Shown piece by piece: positions 1 through 6,458 of a stretch of 18,991 nucleotides of DNA. Position 1 is the first letter of the stretch, and the number at the start of each line of letters is the position of its first letter. Under the pieces are notes generated by a model that was given only the letters and a program-made list of their open reading frames with translations, did not search any database and was not told the DNA's origin. This DNA is from Putridiphycobacter sp965367695. GTDB taxonomy: Bacteria > Bacteroidota > Bacteroidia > Flavobacteriales_D > Crocinitomicaceae. A program made the translations under genes and the position numbers. The DNA is taken from assembly GCA_965367695.1 (NCBI GenBank), contig CBDUKB010000037.1:1-18991 (forward strand), in the 5' to 3' direction.

Positions 1-1
1 C

Positions 2-448
2 GCAAGTAATTACTTTTGGCAATTTGGAAACGGTGCAACTTCAATTGATGTAAACCCAATAAATATTTATTTAGCTCCAAAACTATATCAGGTTGTTTTA
101 ACTGCTTCCAATGCTTTTTGTTCTAGCTCCAAATTTGCATCTATTGAAGTGAGGGATGAGGTAATATTTTATATCCCAAATTCATTTACACCTACAGATA
201 TTGGTAGTGCAAATAGAGATTTTCAACCAGAATTTGTTTCGGGCTTCAATCCATATGAATTTCACATGTTAATTTTTAATCGATATGGTGAAATCGTTTT
301 TGAATCATATGATGCAACACAAGGATGGGATGGGAAATACCAAGGAGAAGTTGTAAAACAAGGTGTTTACATCTGGAGGGTTCAGTTTGGCGAACTGGTT
401 TCAGATCATAAAACTGTGGTAGAAGGCCATGTTACCGTACTAAGATAA
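2..448 (+). CDS. Secreted protein with PKD-like domain and C-terminal T9SS type B sorting domain (5' end outside window)
   Basis: The open frame enters from the left edge of the window, so only the last 148 codons are visible; a GTG at 149 lies inside the frame and is not a believable start. The first ~45 residues (FWQFGNG ... YQVVLTASN ... C) resemble the end of a PKD/Ig-like repeat. The last ~90 residues match the 'gliding motility-associated C-terminal' (type B CTD) pattern of Bacteroidota: IPNSFTP near the start, then IFNRYGEIVFES, GWDGKYQG, GVYIW and a terminal GHVTVLR. In this family the domain directs export through the T9SS and attachment at, or release from, the cell surface. The job of the mature protein cannot be judged because its N-terminal part is missing. 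It converges on the minus-strand small gene at 455-634, with only 6 bases between the two stops and no visible terminator. Confidence 0.9.
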   Translation, partial: ASNYFWQFGNGATSIDVNPINIYLAPKLYQVVLTASNAFCSSSKFASIEVRDEVIFYIPNSFTPTDIGSANRDFQPEFVSGFNPYEFHMLIFNRYGEIVFESYDATQGWDGKYQGEVVKQGVYIWRVQFGELVSDHKTVVEGHVTVLR

Positions 449-454
449 ATTTAG

Positions 455-634
455 TTATTCGTAATCGTCGTATTTTTTACTGCCACTTTTAGGGTCGGCC
501 CAATCCCATAATAAACCTACTACTATAGCAATTAATACAATGGGTATTAAAAGCCTTGCAATTCTTACGAAAAACCATCCTATTAAAAGGACAAAAAAGA
601 CGATTAGAATTTTAACTGTTGCACTTGATTTCAT
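455..634 (-). CDS. Small hydrophobic membrane protein, 59 residues, unknown function
   Basis: A complete minus-strand frame runs from ATG (634-632) to TAA (457-455). It is a real gene candidate for four reasons: it starts 12 bases after the stop of the PorE-like gene on the same strand, it exactly fills the space to the convergent gene, it has an A-rich leader like its neighbours, and its composition is protein-like. The N-terminus is MKSSATVK. A hydrophobic stretch spans residues 8-43, broken by a single arginine pair (FVRIAR, around 22-27), so it could be two short membrane helices or one long one. The tail is polar and tryptophan- and aspartate-containing (LLWDWADPKSG) and ends in an acidic KKYDDYE. 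No known family is recognised. The position suggests co-transcription with the TPR and OmpA genes, possibly as an inner-membrane accessory, which is inference only. Confidence 0.7.
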   Translation of the reverse strand: MKSSATVKILIVFFVLLIGWFFVRIARLLIPIVLIAIVVGLLWDWADPKSGSKKYDDYE

Positions 635-646
635 AATTTTTTTATT

Positions 647-2716
647 CTAGTTCCCAATTATTTTGAACTCAGTACGTCTGTTTTCTTGACGACCACTTTC
701 ATTTTTATTTGATGCAATTGGTTTTTCAGAACCATATCCTTTGGCTTCTAATCTTGAAAGTGGAATGCCATTTTTAACCAAATATTTAACAACGGACTCT
801 GCTCTTTCTTGAGAAAGTTTGTTATTTAAAACTGCAGAACCAGTATTATCTGTATGTCCTGAAATTTCAATTTTTAATTGAGGAACATCATTCATTAACT
901 TTAATAACCTATTTAACTCGCTATTCGACTCAGGTCTTAAGGTAGATTGACCAACATCAAAGAAAATGTTTTTTAAAGTGACTGTATTGCCGACTTTTAC
1001 ATTTTTCAACTCAATGGTTTTGTTTACTAAATTGTAGGCACTTCCCGAAGGAATGTCGAAGTTTTCAGAATGAAACATAAATCCTTCTGCTTTTACAGCA
1101 ATACCATAGTTTTTTCCTGAATTTAGGGAAATTAAAAATTTGCCTGTGGCACTATTGGTCGTAAATGTTTCTATAATTTCTCCAGTTGAATTATCAGTAA
1201 TTTCAATTTCAGCTTCTACTGCTTTTTTAGATAAATCATCAATTGTTTTACCTTTAAAAACGGTTAAGTTGATGGTTTCTGATACTTTGACAGCACTCGC
1301 TAATTGAGGGTCATTAATCGGTTGTGTTACTGAAGCAAGGAGGTAATCTTCAACACTCAATGCAGGTGTTTTTTCCTCTCCCCAAAATGTAACACGATAG
1401 ATGTCATTCCCACCTTTTCCTCCTGCGCGATTTGAGGTAATGTAGGCGTACTTTCCATTGGCAGAAGCTGAAAAGAAAAGGTCGTCGTAAGGTGTGTTAA
1501 TTGGATACCCCATGTTTACTGGGTCACCCCATTTTCCGCTTTCATATTTACACATAAAAATATCGAATCCACCTATTGAATTAAATCCCTCTGAAGCGAA
1601 ATACATGGTTCTTCCATCAGGATGTAAATAGATTGGTCCTTCGTTAAAAGGAGAACTAGAATTCATAACTTTATTAGGTGTGCCATACCTTCTTTCTGTA
1701 CGATTCATGACACCCGATATGTAAATATCGAATCCTGTGTTTCCTCCTTCATTCGCTTTTGCATAATAGATATAAACATCACCTTCGCTATAGGAAGCGT
1801 ACATGTCGTTACTTTTTAAATTAATGTTTCTTGAAATTCCTTCCGGATCTGACCAAGTTTCTCCTTTAAGAAATGTTTCATAGATGTCATAATCTCCGTT
1901 ATCATTTACTTTACTTATTAACATCTTGGTGCCATTGTATGAAAAACAATTAGAAATTTCATCTTTATCAGAATTGATACCGCCTTTAGCAATCTTGGGC
2001 TTCGACCATTTACCGTTTTCAAAAGTACTGGTGTAAATTTCATTGTCATAAAAACCAAGTTCATTTGGTTGATGTGAATTCGCTCTGTTTGAAGTAAAAA
2101 CTAATTCTTCTCCATCCATAGTGATGGATGGGGCAAAATCATTTGATGCTGTATTTAATTCATCTACATTGTCAATCCATGCTCGAATTGGATTTTTTGT
2201 AATGTGCATTGCATTTTCACATTCTTTTTTTCTCTTTTTCACGAATTTTCCAAAGTCATCTGCTTTTTTATATTCGGCTTCAAAAGTGTTGTAATATTTT
2301 AAAGCTTCACCATAATTTTCTCTTAAATGATTAACATAACCCATGTAGTAGTTAATGAAAGGATCCACTTCTCTATTAAGAGAATAGGCAGTGGTAATAA
2401 AATCCAATCCTTTTTCTTTATGAGTGCTGTGCAAATAGCAAACACCTAGTTTATAATTTAAGTCAGCACTTTTAGGGTTAAAAGCGTATGCTTTTTCAAA
2501 GTGAGTTAAAGCGTATTCAAATTTTAATGCAGGACTTTGTGTGGCAAAAACCAAAGCTTGTCCTTCATCAAATAAAATAGTACCCAATTCTAATTGTTCT
2601 CTCGCCGCTTTAAATTCATCTTTCTGGTCTTTAAAGTTACTCGATTTAAAAGGCACATCTTGACTATAAGAAAAGCCAATTAATGTACATATAAGTGTTG
2701 TAAAAATTAATTTCAT
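647..2716 (-). CDS. PorE-like outer-membrane-associated OmpA family protein (TPR + beta-propeller + CRD + OmpA_C)
   Basis: This 689-residue protein has a signal peptide (cleavage probably after residue 18, FSYS|QD; no lipobox cysteine). Four regions follow: TPR-like helices at about 65-160; PD40/WD40-like propeller repeats at about 190-445 (PSITMDGEELVFTSNR, HPDGRTMYFAS, GGFDIF, SNRAGGKGGNDIY); a carboxypeptidase-regulatory-like beta domain at about 480-575; and an OmpA peptidoglycan-binding domain at about 582-687. The last contains FFDVGQSTL, GHTD (620-623), LSQERA and ENRRTEF. D623 and R638 have the same 15-residue spacing as the aspartate and arginine that hold diaminopimelate in OmpA-like domains. 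This domain order is that described for PorE, a periplasmic T9SS component that links the machine to peptidoglycan, and the length is close to that family's. Many Bacteroidota carry several paralogues, so a true T9SS role is inferred. It is the middle gene of a minus-strand operon, 6 bases after the TPR gene. Confidence 0.85.
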   Translation of the reverse strand: MKLIFTTLICTLIGFSYSQDVPFKSSNFKDQKDEFKAAREQLELGTILFDEGQALVFATQSPALKFEYALTHFEKAYAFNPKSADLNYKLGVCYLHSTHKEKGLDFITTAYSLNREVDPFINYYMGYVNHLRENYGEALKYYNTFEAEYKKADDFGKFVKKRKKECENAMHITKNPIRAWIDNVDELNTASNDFAPSITMDGEELVFTSNRANSHQPNELGFYDNEIYTSTFENGKWSKPKIAKGGINSDKDEISNCFSYNGTKMLISKVNDNGDYDIYETFLKGETWSDPEGISRNINLKSNDMYASYSEGDVYIYYAKANEGGNTGFDIYISGVMNRTERRYGTPNKVMNSSSPFNEGPIYLHPDGRTMYFASEGFNSIGGFDIFMCKYESGKWGDPVNMGYPINTPYDDLFFSASANGKYAYITSNRAGGKGGNDIYRVTFWGEEKTPALSVEDYLLASVTQPINDPQLASAVKVSETINLTVFKGKTIDDLSKKAVEAEIEITDNSTGEIIETFTTNSATGKFLISLNSGKNYGIAVKAEGFMFHSENFDIPSGSAYNLVNKTIELKNVKVGNTVTLKNIFFDVGQSTLRPESNSELNRLLKLMNDVPQLKIEISGHTDNTGSAVLNNKLSQERAESVVKYLVKNGIPLSRLEAKGYGSEKPIASNKNESGRQENRRTEFKIIGN

Positions 2717-2722
2717 GTTAAA

Positions 2723-3811
2723 TTAGTTTGAGCAATTTGTTGATTGATAATGTTTTCCTAATGGTGAGCCTAATTCGCTTGCTTTATGCCAATCTTCGCA
2801 TGCTCCATTCATGTTTCTGAGCATTTCTTTTGCCATTCCTCTATTTACATATGCATCTGCAAATTCTTTGTCGAGTTGAATGGCTAAATTGGCATCAGCC
2901 AAAGCTTTGGAATATGCTTTCATTTTGAATTGAGCACCAGCACGGTTGCTGTAACCTGGCGCATATGAAGGATTGATACCAACACATTTGTCAAAATCAT
3001 TTAAAGCTTCAACTGTTTTACCCATCTCCATCAAACAAACACCTCGGTTGTTATAGGCAAGGTAAAATGAATTATCAATGCTAATTGCCCTATTGAAAGC
3101 CTTTAAAGCGGCATCATAATCTTTCAGTTTTGTTTTGGTCGACCCAATATTATTAAGCACAAAAGCTAAATTTTCATTCATTTTAACTGCCATTTCGTAA
3201 TCTAAAAGTGCTGCAGTATAATCACCTTTCATTCTTTTACATGATCCACGATCGTTGTAAGCAAATGCATTTTTTGAATCTAGTTGAATGGTTTTGCTAA
3301 ATTTTTCAATGGCTCCATCATAGTTTTTTTGCAAAAACATGAGTGTTCCATAATTGTAGTAAACATTCGGATTGGTGGGTTCCGCGGTGATGGCCAATTC
3401 ATAATCCGTTTCTGCAGCCGCATAATTATTGTCCATTTGATTTGCAATAGCTCTTTGAAAGTATGCCTTGGTATAAGAAGGGTCTATTTTAAGTAAAACA
3501 GAAAGTGTTTGAATTGCTGCTTTTGGCTTTTCTGCTTCATTTTCAGCCAAAGCTAGGTTGTAATATGCAGCAATAAAGTTTTGGTCGGCTTGTATAGCTG
3601 CCTTATATTTTTCAATGGCTAAAGGATAGTTTTTTAAATTAAATGCAGCAATTCCTTCATTGTAGTTTTTCTGTGAAACTGCAGTTGCTAAACTCGACTC
3701 ATTAATTTTGATTATAGAGTCACGGTATCGAATTTCTTCTTCAGTCAATTCTTCTTGCCCGAATGCTTGCATGCTAAAACAAAGTAGTAAGGATATGAAT
3801 AGGTATTTCAT
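2723..3811 (-). CDS. Secreted tetratricopeptide repeat protein
   Basis: This 362-residue protein has a signal peptide (cleavage probably after residue 18, QAFG|QE) and a short charged linker. About nine tandem 34-residue TPR units then run from roughly residue 46 to 350 (for example YNLALAENEAEKPKAAI, AYNNRGVCLMEMGKTVEAL, YVNRGMAKEM). The final unit, NGACEDWHKASELG, resembles the capping repeat often seen at the end of bacterial TPR proteins. TPR solenoids bind other proteins, and this one would act in the periplasm. Its stop lies 6 bases before the PorE-like start, so the two are almost certainly translated from one mRNA. It may be a partner or assembly factor for that protein. An A-rich run directly precedes the ATG. 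The 68-base gap from the upstream M23 gene holds no convincing promoter or terminator. Confidence 0.85.
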   Translation of the reverse strand: MKYLFISLLLCFSMQAFGQEELTEEEIRYRDSIIKINESSLATAVSQKNYNEGIAAFNLKNYPLAIEKYKAAIQADQNFIAAYYNLALAENEAEKPKAAIQTLSVLLKIDPSYTKAYFQRAIANQMDNNYAAAETDYELAITAEPTNPNVYYNYGTLMFLQKNYDGAIEKFSKTIQLDSKNAFAYNDRGSCKRMKGDYTAALLDYEMAVKMNENLAFVLNNIGSTKTKLKDYDAALKAFNRAISIDNSFYLAYNNRGVCLMEMGKTVEALNDFDKCVGINPSYAPGYSNRAGAQFKMKAYSKALADANLAIQLDKEFADAYVNRGMAKEMLRNMNGACEDWHKASELGSPLGKHYQSTNCSN

Positions 3812-3879
3812 TTTTTTTTGTTAAAAGTAAGACTATGAAGTTAAGGTATTTTTTATAAAGTATAAAAGGAGTTTGTTTT

Positions 3880-5637
3880 TTAATTCAAAATTAAATTGAA
3901 TTGCTGATGTGTTTCATTTTTTCTACGATCAATCACTTTTATTAATAGTTCATTGTTCCCTTTGCTAAGATGAATTTTGCTTCTTTTATTAAGGGGGATG
4001 ATGTACTTTCCTTTTTTCTTATCATATTCTGTTATTACCCACTTATTATTGATGTAAGCTTTATAACTCGCTACCCCTGCAATGTTATCAATTAAATCGA
4101 ATTCCAAGGTGCTATATTTACTAATGTTTTGATTTTCTTTAAAGTCTAATGGATTTATTTTGGGTGGAATAGTGTCAATTACTAAGGCAAATTTCCCAAA
4201 GTTTCTAATGCCAGCATTGATCCATCCATTTTCTTCATATCCCCCTTTAAAAAACACCCTTTCTTTATCATCAATTAATACCACCCCCATTTTATTAAGA
4301 GGTAGTTTTTTAAATGTTTTAGGAACTTTTATTCTAATTTGAATTTCATCTTGTACCGGAATGATAAATTCAAATAATTGATAAGTGGCACTGAGAAAGT
4401 TACTATTACTATCTCTTTCGGTCATTTTCACAATCTTTTGAACGGGTTCATAAAATTTATTTTTCTCAATTAATGCCTCAAACCCATCCATTGAAATTGC
4501 GTTGACCCGATCAGGGAAATAATAATCCTTTTCATTGAGTATATTCAATTTTAAAGTGTCTTTTGGTTTTTTAATACTAAATGTCAACCAACTTACATTT
4601 TGATGCACATCCATTACTTGCAACTTGTATGAACCTGCAACAGAATCATTACTTATTTTCCCACCTTTTACTGGGTATATTGGCAAAGGATTGATGTTTG
4701 TCAAAAATTGTTTATGAATGTGCTTTCTTTCATTTTTAAAGGCAAAATAGTCTTGGTGAGAATTAATAAATCTATTGACGCCGAAGTCCATGTAATTAAT
4801 TTCTTGATGGTGAATTAATAAGTTTTCCTTAAAAAGTCTGCTACTGTGAATGCCACATATGTTGTATGCGGCATCTAACTTATCGATACTATAACAACCA
4901 AATGCAATCATCCCATTTTCAACAAGTAGTTCATCAATTTCAATGGGTTTGTCATTATTCACCATGTATTGGTCTCCTTTTTTTTGGGTGAAATAATATT
5001 TTGATTTAAATGGTATCAGGTATCCTTTGGGAGTAATGGCATATATTTTCAATCCTCTGATTTCAGGGGGTTTATTGTCTTTTATTTTTTGCTTGTATAC
5101 TTTGAATAATAAGGGGTTAATTGCATGTTCTGTCACCGTTTCCCTTATTTCAAAATGTAAATGTGGGGCAGAAGAACTACCTGAATTACCAGAGTAAGCT
5201 ATGACTTCACCTTTTTTTACTGGAATTTTTAAGTTGATTACGTTCTCATCTATAATGGCAGATTCTTTTTTCATTTGTAAGGTGTATACCAATGAATCTA
5301 AAAGAGGTGGGAAATCGCTACAATGAGCAAAAACACTGTTTAGTCCATTGTTGTGTTGAACATAAATGGCCTTGCCATATCCCCAGGGAGAAATTCTAAT
5401 TCTCGAGATAAATCCATCTTCAATCGCATATAAGCGATAACCTTCCGTGTTGTTTGTTTTGATATCTATACCAGTATGAAAATGATTGGGACGCATTTCG
5501 CAAAAGTTTCCGGCTAATGCAATGTCAATTTTAATTGGCATACCCAACTCCAAATCATAATCTATGTTTTTTTTAACTTGCGCATTGCTGATAAAAGGAA
5601 GGATTGAAAGTAGAAAAAGGAATGTGATTTTTTTCAT
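3880..5637 (-). CDS. Secreted M23 family zinc metallopeptidase (LytM domain with long C-terminal region)
   Basis: This 585-residue protein has a signal peptide (cleavage probably after residue 19, ISNA|QV). The LytM-type domain lies unusually close to the N-terminus, at about residues 35-175. All expected active-site elements are visible: H54 and D58 in HFHTGID and H161 in HLHFE (159-163) as zinc ligands, with H105 (FAHC) and H159 as the catalytic histidines. A complete set argues for an active peptidoglycan endopeptidase rather than a degenerate scaffold protein such as EnvC. The remaining ~400 residues are beta-rich and include an Ig-like segment near 490-585 (IDTIPPKINPLDF, DNIAGVASYKAYINNKW). 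There are no N-terminal coiled coils. Bacteroidota proteins with this layout are common, but the C-terminal part has no function that I can name. A -7 promoter element lies at 5664-5671. The gene is divergent from the zapA/rny operon. Confidence 0.88.
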   Translation of the reverse strand: MKKITFLFLLSILPFISNAQVKKNIDYDLELGMPIKIDIALAGNFCEMRPNHFHTGIDIKTNNTEGYRLYAIEDGFISRIRISPWGYGKAIYVQHNNGLNSVFAHCSDFPPLLDSLVYTLQMKKESAIIDENVINLKIPVKKGEVIAYSGNSGSSSAPHLHFEIRETVTEHAINPLLFKVYKQKIKDNKPPEIRGLKIYAITPKGYLIPFKSKYYFTQKKGDQYMVNNDKPIEIDELLVENGMIAFGCYSIDKLDAAYNICGIHSSRLFKENLLIHHQEINYMDFGVNRFINSHQDYFAFKNERKHIHKQFLTNINPLPIYPVKGGKISNDSVAGSYKLQVMDVHQNVSWLTFSIKKPKDTLKLNILNEKDYYFPDRVNAISMDGFEALIEKNKFYEPVQKIVKMTERDSNSNFLSATYQLFEFIIPVQDEIQIRIKVPKTFKKLPLNKMGVVLIDDKERVFFKGGYEENGWINAGIRNFGKFALVIDTIPPKINPLDFKENQNISKYSTLEFDLIDNIAGVASYKAYINNKWVITEYDKKKGKYIIPLNKRSKIHLSKGNNELLIKVIDRRKNETHQQFNLILN

Positions 5638-5663
5638 GAAGCATACTTGTTATAAAGCCATTG

Positions 5664-5671
5664 CAAAATTA
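5664..5671 (-). promoter_or_regulatory. Candidate Bacteroidota -7 element for the M23 peptidase gene
   Basis: Read on the minus strand this is TAATTTTG, a full match to the Bacteroidota consensus TAnnTTTG. It lies 26 bases before the ATG, which would leave a leader of about 20 bases. No TTTG is present at the expected -33 distance, so support comes from the -7 element and its position only. Confidence 0.35.
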
Positions 5672-5748
5672 ATGCCTTTAACGACGAGTATTAAGAAAAT
5701 GGGATTTAATTTTTAAAAAAATGTTTTTAATAATTCCTGACCGATTAC

Positions 5749-5779
5749 TTTGATAATGATTTTGCAAATTGTATTTTTG
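5749..5779 (+). promoter_or_regulatory. Bacteroidota sigma-A type promoter of the coiled coil - zapA - rny operon
   Basis: TTTG at 5749-5752 and TATTTTTG at 5772-5779 are separated by 19 bases. This matches the established Bacteroidota promoter pattern (-33 TTTG, -7 TAnnTTTG) in both boxes and in spacing. Transcription would start near 5786, giving a leader of about 18 bases before the ATG at 5804. It is the best promoter candidate in the window and the obvious one for the three-gene operon. Confidence 0.65.
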
Positions 5780-5803
5780 TCTCTTAAAATTTGATTTAGA
5801 TTG

Positions 5804-6109
5804 ATGTCAAGTTCGAATCCCAATTTAGCTAAAATAGAAAAAGGTGTAGATTTACTTTTAGAAAAGATTTCTTCACTATCGCTATTGGTTAAAAATCAGG
5901 AAGAAAGAATTGACTTATTAAATTCAGAAAATAAAAAATTACAAACTGAAATAAGTATTTTAGAAGCAGAAGAGATCCGTTTGAAAGCTGAAATTCAGCA
6001 AAAAACTGCTACTTCTGCACCTGATGTATTTGATAAGTCAACATACAATCAAAAGATAAATGATTTGGTCAAAGAAATAAACAGTTGCATTTCTTTACTC
6101 AATAAATAA
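5804..6109 (+). CDS. Small coiled-coil protein upstream of zapA (ZapB-like in style)
   Basis: This 101-residue protein is taken from ATG 5804; a TTG at 5801 in the same frame would add one residue but is the weaker start. Residues ~8-70 form a continuous heptad-like helix (IEKGVDLLLEKISSL, ERIDLLNSENKKLQTEISILEAEEIRL). A short alanine/threonine linker and a second helix (YNQKINDLVKEINSCISLLNK) follow. There is no signal peptide or membrane segment, so it is cytoplasmic. It sits 3 bases before zapA under the promoter at 5749-5779. Small coiled-coil proteins regularly precede zapA in Bacteroidota, and the composition resembles gammaproteobacterial ZapB. A role at the Z-ring is inferred from this position; sequence identity to ZapB is not something I can show. 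Confidence 0.75.
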   Translation: MSSSNPNLAKIEKGVDLLLEKISSLSLLVKNQEERIDLLNSENKKLQTEISILEAEEIRLKAEIQQKTATSAPDVFDKSTYNQKINDLVKEINSCISLLNK

Positions 6110-6112
6110 GCA

Positions 6113-6397
6113 ATGGAAAAAGTATCTTTAAAAGTAATTATTGCAGGTAGAACTTATCCTCTTACTATAAAAAAGGAGGAAGAGTCGGCTATTATGCAAG
6201 CTGCTGAAAAGATAAACACAAATATTAAAAAATTACAAGGAAATTATGCGGTGAAAGATATGCAAGATCTTTTGGCCATGACAACTTTGCAATTTGCAGT
6301 TCAAGCTAACGGTGCGCAAGCCCCTAGTCATTCCATTGACCCTTCTTTTGAAGAAGATCTGAATCGAATTTTGGAAAAAATAAACTCACAATTATAA
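6113..6397 (+). CDS. zapA: Cell division protein ZapA
   Basis: This 94-residue protein has the ZapA layout: an N-terminal beta-hairpin domain (VSLKVIIAGRTYPLTI, with the characteristic I.GR.Y.L pattern), then EEESAIMQAAEKINTNIKKL leading into a helical C-terminal part (residues ~45-94) used for dimer and tetramer formation. ZapA bundles FtsZ filaments at the division site in the cytoplasm. Its length is normal for Bacteroidota. Its start lies 3 bases after the coiled-coil gene, so coupled translation is likely. Its stop codon lies inside the perfect inverted repeat at 6387-6408. The segment QANGAQAPSHSIDPSF (about 64-79) looks like a flexible insertion compared with compact ZapA proteins. Confidence 0.88.
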   Translation: MEKVSLKVIIAGRTYPLTIKKEEESAIMQAAEKINTNIKKLQGNYAVKDMQDLLAMTTLQFAVQANGAQAPSHSIDPSFEEDLNRILEKINSQL

Positions 6398-6408
6398 AAT
6401 TAATTGTG
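6387..6408 (+). other. Perfect 8-bp inverted repeat over the zapA stop codon
   Basis: CACAATTA (6387-6394) and TAATTGTG (6401-6408) are exact reverse complements separated by 6 bases. The TAA stop of zapA (6395-6397) lies in the loop. No T-tract follows, so this is not a standard intrinsic terminator. It could be an RNA hairpin that tunes zapA/rny ratios or mRNA stability, or a protein binding site. The rest of the 61-base gap before rny holds a GC-richer stretch (around 6427-6447) with no clear structure. Confidence 0.45.
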
Positions 6409-6458
6409 CATTAGAAATCTTCAATTGGACCCTGTTCAGTTGAGCCAAAATTTATTAT

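Noticed and set aside
3284..3496. Plus-strand 70-codon open frame inside the TPR gene
   Set aside because: It lies fully antisense to a well-supported TPR coding region and has no family signal of its own.
3811..3819. Run of nine T (A on the coding strand) at the TPR gene start, considered as a phase-variation tract
   Set aside because: It is a modest run at a leader position where A-rich sequence is normal for Bacteroidota translation initiation; nothing else suggests slippage control.
3880..3900. Inverted repeat at the 3' end of the M23 gene (AATTCAA / TTGAATT)
   Set aside because: On the transcribed strand it is followed by A residues, not a T-run, and the stem is A/T-rich, so an intrinsic terminator is not supported.
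5713..5730. A/T-only inverted repeat TTAAAAA-AATG-TTTTTAA in the divergent intergenic region
   Set aside because: It is pure A/T of 7 bp, expected by chance in this AT-rich sequence, and neither adjacent gene ends there, so it cannot be a terminator.
6398..6458. zapA-rny gap considered as a 6S RNA or riboswitch location
   Set aside because: At 61 bases it is too short for 6S RNA, and no known riboswitch core could be recognised.
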